Positions 47,604 to 56,176 of a stretch of DNA of 64,000 nucleotides are shown here, one piece after another. A model generated the notes under the pieces. That model worked only from the letters and a program-made list of their open reading frames with translations, searched no databases and was not told the origin of the DNA. The stretch is from JBFMCT01 sp046565765 (lineage in GTDB: Bacteria; Actinomycetota; Acidimicrobiia; Acidimicrobiales; AC-14): contig JBKHXX010000053.1 in assembly GCA_046565765.1 (NCBI GenBank), forward strand, positions 1-64,000, written 5' to 3'. Numbering within the stretch: position 1 is the stretch's first letter; each line of letters begins with the position of its first letter. The translations under genes and the position numbers were made by a program.

Positions 47604-48203
47604 TATTCTGTGGTCGGCCGGTAGGCACCGGCCCTGAGGAGCAAGCGTGCGCCGCTCCTTCCTGGCACCGGCGCTTCTTCACACGATTCCGGCGCACCGC
47701 CCTCCCCGCCAATACGTTCCACTCCTCGCGAGGTGACCCTTGCCGGCACTCGTGGTGGTGGACGGTCAGCACCGCGATCCCGTGGTGCCGGCTGCCACCT
47801 ACCGCCCTGTGTTGCTGAACTCCCCGATCGCCGGTACCATGCAGGTGCCATCGTTCGCCGATTCGGGCGCGGGCGTCCTGGACCACCACGTTCGGGGCTT
47901 GGCACGAGATCCCGGAACATCCCGGGCCCGGGTAGTCCTCACCCTCCTCAGGCCCGTCCCCCTCGAGCCGATCTCCGGTCGACGCGGCTTCCCTGACGTT
48001 CCGACGGGGGATCCCGAAGGCGAGTTCGGCGGCACGGTTGGGTCGCCCGAGACCGCAGTCGGCGACCCCACCCCGTTGCAGTTCGGCGCGGCGGCGATCG
48101 AGCCCGGAGCGGGTTTCGACAACAGCGTCGAGCCGCTCCCCGAATCCAGATATCCCAGCACCCGCAGAGCCCGGGACACCGGCAGCGGGTCAGGAGGCGA
48201 GAT
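47604..48203 (+). promoter_or_regulatory. Long leader of rho
   Basis: About 600 bases lie between the upstream gene and rho. TATTCT (47604-47609) is a good -10 box, and the mRNA would begin at a perfect hairpin GGCCGGT-AGGC-ACCGGCC (47616-47633). The leader then contains a 29-codon reading frame (separate entry) and a 155-codon frame opening with TTG 47740 after GAGGTGA and ending over the rho ATG as ATGA. The latter has weak coding character. Long leaders that let Rho control its own synthesis are known in bacteria; that use here is inferred. Confidence 0.5.
47647..47736 (+). CDS. Possible leader peptide upstream of rho (29 aa)
   Basis: GTG 47647 is preceded by GAGGAG (6 bases away); the frame ends TGA 47734-47736. 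The product (MRRSFLAPALLHTIPAHRPP then RQYVPLLAR) is rich in Pro and Arg and unlike a stable protein. If translated, ribosome progress over this frame could set Rho access to the leader. No homologue known to me. Confidence 0.35.
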   Translation: MRRSFLAPALLHTIPAHRPPRQYVPLLAR

Positions 48204-50198
48204 ATGAGCAGCATGGGCCCCCAGGCGCTGGAGCGCTCCGTGCTCGAGCGCAAGGAGCGCGACGAGCTGGCCGCCATCGCGGAGGCGATGGGCGTCAAGC
48301 CGGGCTCCCGGGCGTCGAAGGCGACCTTGATAGACCAGATCCTGCGCGAGGCGGGCATCGAGACCGGCCCCGTCGAGGAGCGACCCAAGCGGTCCCGCGC
48401 CCGCACGTCGGCCAACGGCGCCAAGGCAGCCGCCGCGCCGGCCGACTCCGACGCGGCCGCCGCCGCAACGGACAGCGGCGACACCGCCGGCTCCTCGGGC
48501 GAGGGCCAGACCGCCGGTGCCGAGGGGCCGCCGCCGTCCCAGGCCCCCGCCGCCGACACCGTGCAGGGCACGCTCGACGTGGCTGCCGACACCCCCGTGC
48601 CGACCACCTCCAACGGCGAGGCCCCCGCCTCCGCCGCGGTGGAAGCGGTCGCCAACGCCCAGGTGCCCGACGTCTCCGACGTGCCCGACGCGCCCTCCAC
48701 CGATGCCGCTGACAGCCCCCCGGCTGCGGCCTCGGCCACGACCACCGAGGCCCCCGCCGAGACGGCCCCGGGCGCCTCCCCCCAGGTCGCCGCCCCCGCC
48801 CCCCAGCAGCGGTCCGACGACCGTGGCGGGCGCACCGACGACGGCGGCCGGCGTGACGGCGACGGCCGCAACCGCGACCAGAACCGGGAGCAGAACCGCG
48901 ACCAGGGCGGCCGCCAGCAGCAGCGTGACGGCGGTGGGCGCAACCAGCAGCAGTTCGACGGCTCGGCCGGCGAGCCCGGCAACCGCCGTAGCCGCCGCCG
49001 CCGGGGCCGCGACCGCAGCGAGCGCGACATCCAGCAGGACAAGGGCCAGGACCCGTCGACCTACTCGGGCGAGCTGGTCGCCGCCGAGGGCCTGCTCGAC
49101 CTGCGTGACGAGGGCTACGGGTTCCTGCGCACGGGCGGCTACCTGGCCGGGGCCCGCGACGCCTACGTCTCGCTGTCCCAGGTCCGCCGCTTCGCCCTGC
49201 GCAAGGGCGACTACGTGAAGGGCGCCAGCCGTCCCGCCGGCAGCAACGAGAAGTACCCGGCGCTCATCCGCATCGACACGGTCAACGACATGACCCCCGA
49301 GGAGGCCCGGTCCCGCCCCCGCTTCGAGGACCTGACTCCGCTGTTCCCCGACTCCAAGCTGCGCCTGGAGGTCGCGGGCGACTCCAACAACATGATCGCC
49401 CGCATCGTCGACCTGGTCTCGCCCATCGGCAAGGGCCAGCGCGGCCTGATCGTCAGCCCCCCCAAGGCGGGCAAGACCACCGTCCTCAAGCAGATCGCCC
49501 ACTCCATCGAGGCCAACAACCCCGAGGTGAAGCTGTTCGTGCTGCTGGTCGACGAGCGCCCCGAGGAGGTCACCGACTTCCGCCGTTCGGTCAGGGGGGA
49601 GGTCGTCGCCTCGACCTTCGACCGACCCTCCGACGAGCACACCCAGGTGGCCGAGCTCACCCTCGAGCGGGCCAAGCGGCTCGTGGAGATGGGCCAGGAC
49701 GTGGTGATCGTGCTCGACGGCATCACCCGCCTCTCCCGGGCCTACAACCTGGCCGCCCCCGCCACCGGCCGCATCATGTCCGGCGGCATCGACACCGGCG
49801 CCCTCTACCCGCCCAAGCGGTTCTTCGGGGCGGCCCGGAATATCGAGGAGGGCGGGTCGTTGACGATCCTGGCCACGGCCCTCGTCGAGACCGGCTCGAA
49901 GATGGACGAGGTCATCTTCGAGGAGTTCAAGGGCACCGGCAACATGGAGCTCAAGCTCGACCGCAAGCTCGCCGAGCGGCGCATCTACCCGGCCCTCGAC
50001 GTCAACGCCAGCTCCACCCGCCAGGAGCAGCTGCTGTTCGAGCGGGGCGAGCTGTCACAGGTCTGGAAGCTGCGCCGGGTGCTCAACGCCCTCGAGCCGG
50101 GCGCCGGCCTCGAGCTCCTCATGGACAAGATCAAGAGCACCCGCAGCAACGCCGAGTTCCTCGCCGAGATCGCCAAGGCCCCCACGCCCGCGATCTAG
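48204..50198 (+). CDS. rho: Transcription termination factor Rho
   Basis: A 664-residue hexameric RNA helicase. The N-terminal Rho_N helix pair (VLERKERDELAAIAEAMGVK) is followed by an actinobacterial-type disordered insert (about 70-280) rich first in Ala/Pro/Asp and then in Arg/Gln/Asn/Gly. The cold-shock RNA-binding fold (LLDLRDEGYGFLRTGGYL) and the ATPase core with P-loop SPPKAGKTT, DERPEEVTDF and Q-loop/R-loop region (GSLTILATALVETGSKMD) come after it. It starts at ATG 48204. Confidence 0.96.
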   Translation: MSSMGPQALERSVLERKERDELAAIAEAMGVKPGSRASKATLIDQILREAGIETGPVEERPKRSRARTSANGAKAAAAPADSDAAAAATDSGDTAGSSGEGQTAGAEGPPPSQAPAADTVQGTLDVAADTPVPTTSNGEAPASAAVEAVANAQVPDVSDVPDAPSTDAADSPPAAASATTTEAPAETAPGASPQVAAPAPQQRSDDRGGRTDDGGRRDGDGRNRDQNREQNRDQGGRQQQRDGGGRNQQQFDGSAGEPGNRRSRRRRGRDRSERDIQQDKGQDPSTYSGELVAAEGLLDLRDEGYGFLRTGGYLAGARDAYVSLSQVRRFALRKGDYVKGASRPAGSNEKYPALIRIDTVNDMTPEEARSRPRFEDLTPLFPDSKLRLEVAGDSNNMIARIVDLVSPIGKGQRGLIVSPPKAGKTTVLKQIAHSIEANNPEVKLFVLLVDERPEEVTDFRRSVRGEVVASTFDRPSDEHTQVAELTLERAKRLVEMGQDVVIVLDGITRLSRAYNLAAPATGRIMSGGIDTGALYPPKRFFGAARNIEEGGSLTILATALVETGSKMDEVIFEEFKGTGNMELKLDRKLAERRIYPALDVNASSTRQEQLLFERGELSQVWKLRRVLNALEPGAGLELLMDKIKSTRSNAEFLAEIAKAPTPAI

Positions 50199-50223
50199 GC
50201 GATCTGATAGGAAGGCAGCCACC

Positions 50224-50442
50224 ATGAAGGCCGACATCCACCCCCGCTACGGCGGCGCCACCGTCCGCTGCTCCTGCGGCAACACCTTCTCCACCGGCTC
50301 CACCAAGGGTGAGCTGCGGGTCGAGCTCTGCAACGAGTGCCACCCCTTCTTCACCGGCAAGCAGAAGCTGGTCGACACCGGTGGCCGCGTCGAGCGCTTC
50401 GAGCGCCGCTACGGCGCCCGCAAGACCGCCGCCAAGAAGTAG
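50224..50442 (+). CDS. rpmE: 50S ribosomal protein L31
   Basis: A 72-residue zinc-binding (C+) form of bL31. CSCGNTF and CNECHPFFTGKQK carry the four zinc cysteines. The ribosome-binding site GGAAGG lies 8 bases before ATG 50224. It directly follows rho, the usual actinobacterial order. Confidence 0.96.
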   Translation: MKADIHPRYGGATVRCSCGNTFSTGSTKGELRVELCNECHPFFTGKQKLVDTGGRVERFERRYGARKTAAKK

Positions 50443-50514
50443 GGGACTGCACCGGGTGCGCTCCGGTGCTCACCGGCGGCAGCTCAGTTCCGCCCTGCAG
50501 GGGGTGTGGCTCGG

Positions 50515-50529
50515 TACGTTGGGGCGGTG
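50515..50529 (+). promoter_or_regulatory. -10 box and leaderless start of the Sua5 gene
   Basis: TACGTT (50515-50520) stands 6 bases before GTG 50527, which fits a transcript that starts on the codon. This favours GTG 50527 over the GTG 21 bases further upstream. Confidence 0.45.
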
Positions 50530-51144
50530 ATCCTTCCCGCCCGAGGCGAGCCGGTCCCCCGGGCGGCCCTGGTGGCGGCGGCCGAGGCGCTGCGGGCCGG
50601 GCTGGTGGTCGGCATCCCCACCGACACGGTCTACGGGCTGGCCGTCGACCCCACGGTGCCGGGAGCCACCGACCGCTTGTTCGAGGCCAAGCGGCGGCCC
50701 CGCGCCGTCGACCTGCCCGTGCTGGTGGCGACGCCCGAGCAGGCCCTGCTGCTGGCGACCGCCGTGCCGGTCGCCGCCACCCGGCTCATGGACCGCTTTT
50801 GGCCCGGGCCGGTCACCATCGTCCTGCCCCGCGCCCCGGAGTTCACCGGCGACCTGGGCGAGGACGAGGCCACCGTGGGCGTGCGCTGCCCCGACCACCC
50901 CGTGCCTCGGGCGCTGTGCGCCGAGGTCGGCCCTCTCGCCACCACCAGCGCCAACCGCCACGGGGAGCCGACCCACGAGACGGCGGCGGCGGTGGAAGAC
51001 GACCTGGGCGACGCGGTGGCGGTCGTGCTCGACGGGGGGAGGTGCACCGGCAGCCCCTCCACCGTCGTGGACTGCACGGGGGTGGAGCCGCGGCTGCTGC
51101 GCGAGGGCCGGGTGCCCTGGCCCCAGGTGCTGGCCACCATCTAG
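50527..51144 (+). CDS. L-threonylcarbamoyladenylate synthase (Sua5/YrdC)
   Basis: A 205-residue YrdC-fold enzyme that makes threonylcarbamoyl-AMP from threonine, bicarbonate and ATP, the first step of the tRNA t6A37 modification. LRAGLVVGIPTDTVYGLAVD, KRRPRAVDLPVLV, FWPGPVTIVLPR and PLATTSANRHGEPT are the family motifs. The Sua5 C-terminal domain is absent. In mycobacteria the equivalent gene follows prmC; here it precedes prfA. Confidence 0.92.
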   Translation: MILPARGEPVPRAALVAAAEALRAGLVVGIPTDTVYGLAVDPTVPGATDRLFEAKRRPRAVDLPVLVATPEQALLLATAVPVAATRLMDRFWPGPVTIVLPRAPEFTGDLGEDEATVGVRCPDHPVPRALCAEVGPLATTSANRHGEPTHETAAAVEDDLGDAVAVVLDGGRCTGSPSTVVDCTGVEPRLLREGRVPWPQVLATI

Positions 51145-51195
51145 CTCCTGCCCGGCCGCCGTGGCCGGCCACCGGCAGTACCGTGAGGGTCGACG

Positions 51196-52263
51196 ATGAT
51201 CGAACGCCTGGCCCGGCTCGCAGAGGAGTTCAAGGCCGTCGAGGCCCGCCTGTCGGACCCCGCCGTGCTGTCGGACCAGCGCGCCCTCGTGGCTGCGTCC
51301 CGGCGCCACAAGGAGCTGGAGCCGATCGTCACCGCCTACCGGCGCTACCTCGCCGCCGTCGACGACCTGGCCGCGGCCAAGGAGATGCTGGCCGACTCGG
51401 CGGGCGACGACCGGCTGTTCCTGCGCGACCAGATCGACGACGCCGAGGCCACCATCGCCTCCCTCGAGGCCGAGCTGAAGGTGCTGCTGCTCCCCAAAGA
51501 CCCCAACGACGACAAGAACGTGATCCTCGAGATACGGGGGGCCGAGGGAGGGGAGGAGGCCAACCTCTTCGCCAAGGACCTGTTCGACATGTACGCCCGC
51601 TACGCCGAGCGCCAGGGCTGGAAGCTGGAGGTGCTGGGGGCGGACCCCTCCGACATGGGTGGGTTCAACGAGGTCACGTTCCTGCTCAAGGGCGACGGGG
51701 TGTGGTCCCGGATGAAGCACGAGGCCGGCCCCCACCGGGTTCAACGGGTGCCGGTGACCGAGTCCCAGGGCCGGGTGCACACCAGCGCGGCGACGGTCAG
51801 CGTGCTCCCCGAGGCGGAGGAAGTCGACGTCCACATCGAGGAGTCCGACCTCAAGATCGACGTCTACCGCTCCACCGGCCCGGGCGGCCAGAGCGTCAAC
51901 ACCACCGACTCGGCGGTGCGCATCACCCACCTGCCCACCGGGCTGGTGGTGGCCATGCAGGACGAGAAGAGCCAGATCCAGAACCGGGCCAAGGCCCTGC
52001 AGGTGCTGCGGGCCCGGCTGCTCAAGATGGAGCAGGACCGCCAGGCCGCCGAGCTGTCGGAGGCCCGGCGGGGCCAGATCGGCGGTGGCAGCCGGTCGGA
52101 GAAGGTCCGCACCTACAACTACAAGGAGAACCGGATCACCGACCACCGCATCGGCCTCACCCTCTACAAGCTCGACAAGGTCCTGATGGGCGAGCTCGAC
52201 GACCTGGTCGACGCTCTGGCCGCCGACGAGCGGGCCCGCCAGCTGGCGGGGGACGGGACGTGA
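51196..52263 (+). CDS. prfA: Peptide chain release factor 1
   Basis: A 355-residue release factor for UAA and UAG. The codon-recognition tripeptide of RF1 (PxT) is PVT in HRVQRVPVTESQGRVH, and the peptidyl-tRNA hydrolysis motif is GGQ in STGPGGQSVNTTDSAVR. TACCGT (51179-51184) lies 11 bases upstream of the ATG. prmC, which methylates the GGQ glutamine, begins 10 bases after the stop. Confidence 0.96.
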   Translation: MIERLARLAEEFKAVEARLSDPAVLSDQRALVAASRRHKELEPIVTAYRRYLAAVDDLAAAKEMLADSAGDDRLFLRDQIDDAEATIASLEAELKVLLLPKDPNDDKNVILEIRGAEGGEEANLFAKDLFDMYARYAERQGWKLEVLGADPSDMGGFNEVTFLLKGDGVWSRMKHEAGPHRVQRVPVTESQGRVHTSAATVSVLPEAEEVDVHIEESDLKIDVYRSTGPGGQSVNTTDSAVRITHLPTGLVVAMQDEKSQIQNRAKALQVLRARLLKMEQDRQAAELSEARRGQIGGGSRSEKVRTYNYKENRITDHRIGLTLYKLDKVLMGELDDLVDALAADERARQLAGDGT

Positions 52264-52273
52264 CCGGGGCGGG

Positions 52274-53119
52274 GTGACGACGTGGCGGTCGCTGTGGGCT
52301 GAGGCCGAGGCCGCCCTCCGCTCGGGCATCGACGCCCGCCGCATCGTGGAGCGGGCATCCGGCTACGACGGGGCCGAGCTGCTGGTCCACCTCGACGAGC
52401 GGGCCCCCGAGCGAGCGGTCCCGTTCGTCGAGTCCATGGTGGCCCGACGGGCGGCGGGGGAGCCGCTCCAGTACGTGACCGGCCGCTGGGGCTTCCGGGC
52501 CCTCGACGTGTTCGTCGACCGGCGGGTGCTGATCCCCCGGCCCGAGACCGAGGCGGTCGTCGAGGTGGCCCTGGGCGAGCTGCGCCGCCTTCGGGTCGCC
52601 GGCAGGCCGGCGGTGGTGGCCGACCTGGGTACGGGCTCGGGCGTCATCGCCCTGTCGATGGCCTCGGAGGGGCCGGCGGAGGTGTGGGCCAGCGACGCGT
52701 CGGCCGAGGCGCTGGCCGTGGCCCGGGCCAACCTGGCCGGGCTCGGGAGCCGCCACGCCCGCTCGGTGCGGCTCGTGCAGGGCCGGTGGTTCGAGGCGCT
52801 CCCGGCCGAGCTGCGGGGCGGCATCGACGTGGTGGTGTCGAACCCGCCCTACGTCGCCGACGGGGAGGCCCTGCCTCCGGAGGTCGCCGACTGGGAGCCG
52901 CCCGAGGCGCTCTTCGCCGGCCCCACCGGTCTGGAGGCGGTGGCCGAGATCGTGGCCGCCGCGCCCGCCTGGCTGGCCCGGCCGGGTGCCCTGGTCGTGG
53001 AGATCGCGCCGCACCAGGCCGGCGCCGCCCTGCGGATGGCGCGGGAGGCGGGCCTGGAAGGGGGCATGATCCGTACCGACCTCCAGGGACGGGCTCGGGC
53101 CCTGGTCGCCCGGGTGTGA
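52274..53119 (+). CDS. prmC: Release factor glutamine methyltransferase
   Basis: A 281-residue N5-glutamine methyltransferase acting on the GGQ motif of release factors. GEPLQYVTGRWGFRALDVFVD and VLIPRPETE are in the N-terminal recognition part, VADLGTGSGVIALSMA binds SAM, and VVSNPPYVAD is the catalytic NPPY motif. It starts with GTG 52274 after prfA. It ends the conserved block. Confidence 0.95.
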   Translation: MTTWRSLWAEAEAALRSGIDARRIVERASGYDGAELLVHLDERAPERAVPFVESMVARRAAGEPLQYVTGRWGFRALDVFVDRRVLIPRPETEAVVEVALGELRRLRVAGRPAVVADLGTGSGVIALSMASEGPAEVWASDASAEALAVARANLAGLGSRHARSVRLVQGRWFEALPAELRGGIDVVVSNPPYVADGEALPPEVADWEPPEALFAGPTGLEAVAEIVAAAPAWLARPGALVVEIAPHQAGAALRMAREAGLEGGMIRTDLQGRARALVARV

Positions 53120-53158
53120 GCCGGCCGGGGCACCGGCTGTCCACGCCGGGGGAGGTGC

Positions 53159-54199
53159 TTAGGCAGTGGCGACGGTGGGCACGGCGGCCTCCTCGCGGCC
53201 GGCGTTGTCCGGCAGGGGCAGGCGCAGCAGCAGTATGAGGGCGACCACGCCGACCGCGAGCATCACCGCCAGGACGGCGGTGGCGGGCAGGGCGTTGTGC
53301 CCGACGGCGACGCCCAGGGCGGTGCACACCGCCACCGCTCCGCCCAGCAGCCCCGCCACCGCGGGTACCGGGAGGCCCAGCCGCATCAGGCGGTGCGAGG
53401 TGTGGTCGGTCCCCCCGATGTAGATCGGGCGGCCGGCGCGCAGGCGGGAGAGGACGACGAGGGTCGTGTCGAACAGCACGGGGCCGGCGATCAGCAGGAG
53501 GGCCGAGATGCTCTCGGCGTGGCTGACGGGGAACCGGAGCTTCAGGGAGAGGGTGGCCAGGATGAACCCCAGGAACAGCGAGCCGGTGTCCCCCATGAAG
53601 ATGCTGGCCGGGTGCCAGTTGGCGGGAAGGAAGCCCAGGCACGCACCGGCGACCAGGGCGGCCATGCCACCTACCAGGACCTGTCCCTGCATCCCGGCGG
53701 CCACGGCCATGCCGGTGGCCATGACCACCGCGATCAGCCCGGCGCAGCCGTCCATGTTGTCGAGCAGGTTGAACGAGTTGGTCAGCACCACCAGCCAGCC
53801 GACGGTGAGCACGTAGTCGGCGGGGCCGCCGAAGACGTCCACGCGCGCCCCGACGAAGAAGACGGCGCTGGCGGCGACAGCCTCCACGGCGAGCCTCGGG
53901 GCGGGGCTGAGGGTGCGCACGTCGTCTACCAGCCCTACTGCGGCGACCATGAGCGCTGCGAAGGCGATGACCACCACCTCGGCCTTCCAGTGGGGCAGGA
54001 ACTGGGAGGCGAGCGCCGCCACCGGGACGATGGCCAGGCCACCGAGGTAGGGGGTCACGCGGTGATGGAACTTCCCGGGTTTGGGATGGTCGATCACGCT
54101 GAAGTGGAACGCGATCCGCCGCGCCGCCGGCACGAGCGCGGCCGAGAGGACTGCGACGACGCCTGCGGTGACTGCGATCCGGAACCAGTAATCCGCCAT
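53159..54199 (-). CDS. wecA: WecA/MraY-family sugar-phosphate transferase
   Basis: A 346-residue polytopic membrane enzyme that moves a sugar phosphate (probably GlcNAc-1-phosphate or similar) to polyprenyl phosphate, the first step of surface-glycan assembly. It has about 11 membrane helices; PKPGKFHHRVTPYLGGLAI, VGLVDDVRTL (Asp-Asp), SFNLLDNMDGCAGLIA and FMGDTGSLFLGFILA are cytoplasmic catalytic loops, and GGTDHTSHRLMRLG holds the C-terminal His motif. ATG 54199 is the likely start. Mycobacteria also have this gene after prmC/sua5; here it faces the other way and heads the glycan locus. Confidence 0.88.
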   Translation of the reverse strand: MADYWFRIAVTAGVVAVLSAALVPAARRIAFHFSVIDHPKPGKFHHRVTPYLGGLAIVPVAALASQFLPHWKAEVVVIAFAALMVAAVGLVDDVRTLSPAPRLAVEAVAASAVFFVGARVDVFGGPADYVLTVGWLVVLTNSFNLLDNMDGCAGLIAVVMATGMAVAAGMQGQVLVGGMAALVAGACLGFLPANWHPASIFMGDTGSLFLGFILATLSLKLRFPVSHAESISALLLIAGPVLFDTTLVVLSRLRAGRPIYIGGTDHTSHRLMRLGLPVPAVAGLLGGAVAVCTALGVAVGHNALPATAVLAVMLAVGVVALILLLRLPLPDNAGREEAAVPTVATA

Positions 54200-54311
54200 T
54201 CCCGACGCTCCTCGGTCCGTGAGCCAGCTGGAACCCCCCATCACCCCCAGCGGATGCGGGGCACGGACCAGCGCTCAATCTAGCGGCTGCCGGTGGTGGC
54301 CCGAGACGGCC

Positions 54312-55493
54312 CTACCCGGGGCGCCCGGCCGTCCAACCACGCAGCGGGGTCTCGGTCGCCTCGGCGTACACCTCCAGCGTCTTGGAGACCATCTCGTCCA
54401 GCGAGAACCGGGCGGCGGCACGGGCGCGGCCCGCCTCGCCCAGCCGGCGCCGGAGCTCACTGTCACGCAGCGTGATGAGGGCACGCCCGAAGGCGTCGAC
54501 GTCATGGGGCGGGACCACGATCCCGGTGACGCCGTCGGCCACGACCTCCGGCAAGGATGCGGTGTCGCTCACGACCACGGGCCGTGCCGCCGCCATCGCT
54601 TCGAGGGCCGCGAGGCCGAAGCCCTCGCCCAGCTCGGGTTGGGTGGGGACGACGAGCACGTCGACGGCCGCCAGCAAGCGCGCCACGTCCGGCAGGTAGC
54701 CGACGAACCGGACCGCCTCCGGGGCCAGCCGGGCCGCCAGCTCCTCGAGCGGCGCTCGCCGCGGCCCGTCGCCCGCGACCACGAGGACGAGCGAGGGCTC
54801 GACGGTGCGGGCCGAGGCGACGGCCCGGATCAGCACCTCGTGACCCTTTCCCGCTACGAGGCGAGAGGCCACGCCCACCGCGACCTGGTGGTCCTCCACG
54901 CCGAGCTCGGCGCGGGCCCGCTGCCGCCCTTCCGCCGACTGCGTCCATCGCCCGACGTCGACGCCGTAGGGCACGACCCGGACGCGCTCGGGCGGCACCA
55001 CGCCCCACTCCACGACCACCGACGCCAGGTACTCGGAGATCGCGATCGTGCGCACGGCCAGTCGAGCGGCCAGGCGAGCCGCGCTCCTCGCCGGCTGGCG
55101 CCGGTAGAACGGCTGGGGCCCGTGCACCGTGGACACGCCCGGCACGGCGAGCAGCTTGGCCATGATCTGGCCCTGGACGTCGGCATGGATGAGATGGGTG
55201 TGGACGATGTCGGGACGGAAGCGGCGGACCTCGGCGCCGAGACCGGCCAGCAACCGCGCCGAGACGGCGGTCCCGGCCGGTATGGCGGAGGTGGGGATGC
55301 CGGCGCCGGACAGTGCCGAGTGGAACCGCTGCCACTCGCCGGCGGCCAGCACGCACATGCGCACGTCGAGGCCGCGCCCGAGCTGGCCGGCGAGCAGGTC
55401 GACGAGGTGGCGTTCCGATCCGCCGATCCCGGTCGCCTTCTGGATGTGGAGGACCCGGGGCGGCCGGCGGGGGCCGGGGGGCGGCTCGCTCAG
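54312..55493 (-). CDS. Glycosyltransferase family 4
   Basis: A GT-B transferase of about 393 residues. RVLHIQKATGIGGSERHLVDLLAGQL is the acceptor-side start, HTHLIHADVQGQIM follows, and the C-terminal donor half has GVASRLVAGKGHEVLIRAV, VRFVGYLPDVARLLAAVDVL and PTQPELGEGFGLAALEAMAA with the E-x7-E motif. It should add a sugar to the lipid-linked glycan. No ATG, GTG or TTG is available near the N-terminus. CTG at 55493, overlapping the upstream stop as CTGA, is the best start. Confidence 0.85.
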   Translation of the reverse strand: MSEPPPGPRRPPRVLHIQKATGIGGSERHLVDLLAGQLGRGLDVRMCVLAAGEWQRFHSALSGAGIPTSAIPAGTAVSARLLAGLGAEVRRFRPDIVHTHLIHADVQGQIMAKLLAVPGVSTVHGPQPFYRRQPARSAARLAARLAVRTIAISEYLASVVVEWGVVPPERVRVVPYGVDVGRWTQSAEGRQRARAELGVEDHQVAVGVASRLVAGKGHEVLIRAVASARTVEPSLVLVVAGDGPRRAPLEELAARLAPEAVRFVGYLPDVARLLAAVDVLVVPTQPELGEGFGLAALEAMAAARPVVVSDTASLPEVVADGVTGIVVPPHDVDAFGRALITLRDSELRRRLGEAGRARAAARFSLDEMVSKTLEVYAEATETPLRGWTAGRPG

Positions 55494-56113
55494 GTGCGGA
55501 ACTCGATCTTCCCGTCTACCAGCAGGCGCGACGCCTTGTCGGCGTACTGGAAGTCGCGCCGGGCCCGGGCGACGGCTACCACGTTGGGCGAGACGGGAGC
55601 GGCCAGCCGGCTCACGGCCAGAGGCGCCCGGGGGAGGGAAGGGCTGCCCATCCACAGCACGTCGAAGCCGCCCCGCTCGATGGTGTAGCGGAACGTGCGA
55701 GGCGTGAAGAAGTTGACGTGGTCGACGGCCAGGAAGCCCCGCCACGGTCCCTTCCGGAGCGGACCGGTGACGGGCACGAGGGCGACGAGGAGCCCCTCGG
55801 GGTTGAGCGACTGGCGCAGGCTGACGAGGAACTCATGGGGCGAGTTGAGGTGCTCGATGAGAGCCGACGCCCAGATCGCGTCGAAGGTCCCCAGCCCCGG
55901 CGGGATCCCCTCCACGGTGACGTTCCCCTGGCGGGCGTCGAGCCCCTTCTCTCGGGCCGCCTGCACGTAGCTCTCGTTCAGCTCCAGCCCGACGGAGCCC
56001 GGACCGAAGTGGGCCAGGTAGTCCCCCTTGCCGCACCCGACGTCGAGCACCCGCATCCGGTCGAGCCCGAAGTGGCGGACGACGAAGGTGAGCCGGCGCG
56101 GGCTCTCGGACAT
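55490..56113 (-). CDS. SAM-dependent methyltransferase (class I)
   Basis: A 207-residue small-molecule or glycan methyltransferase. RVLDVGCGKGDYLAHF binds SAM, VGLELNESYVQAAREKG is the acidic ribose loop, FDAIWASALIEHLNSPHEFL is the post-II region, and LVALVPVTGPLRKGPWRGF closes the core. The overlap with the glycosyltransferase and proximity to the flippase indicate a glycan substrate. Confidence 0.84.
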   Translation of the reverse strand: MSESPRRLTFVVRHFGLDRMRVLDVGCGKGDYLAHFGPGSVGLELNESYVQAAREKGLDARQGNVTVEGIPPGLGTFDAIWASALIEHLNSPHEFLVSLRQSLNPEGLLVALVPVTGPLRKGPWRGFLAVDHVNFFTPRTFRYTIERGGFDVLWMGSPSLPRAPLAVSRLAAPVSPNVVAVARARRDFQYADKASRLLVDGKIEFRT

Positions 56114-56176
56114 GGGAGCTCCTCATTCGCTCGGGCAACGCCGACCCCTGGCCGCCGGCGTTGCGACGCTTCCAGC

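Noticed and set aside
47740..48207. A 155-codon frame before rho as a real gene
   Set aside because: TTG start with a fair ribosome-binding site, but its amino-acid and third-base pattern are weaker than in neighbours and no family is recognised; kept only as part of the rho leader.
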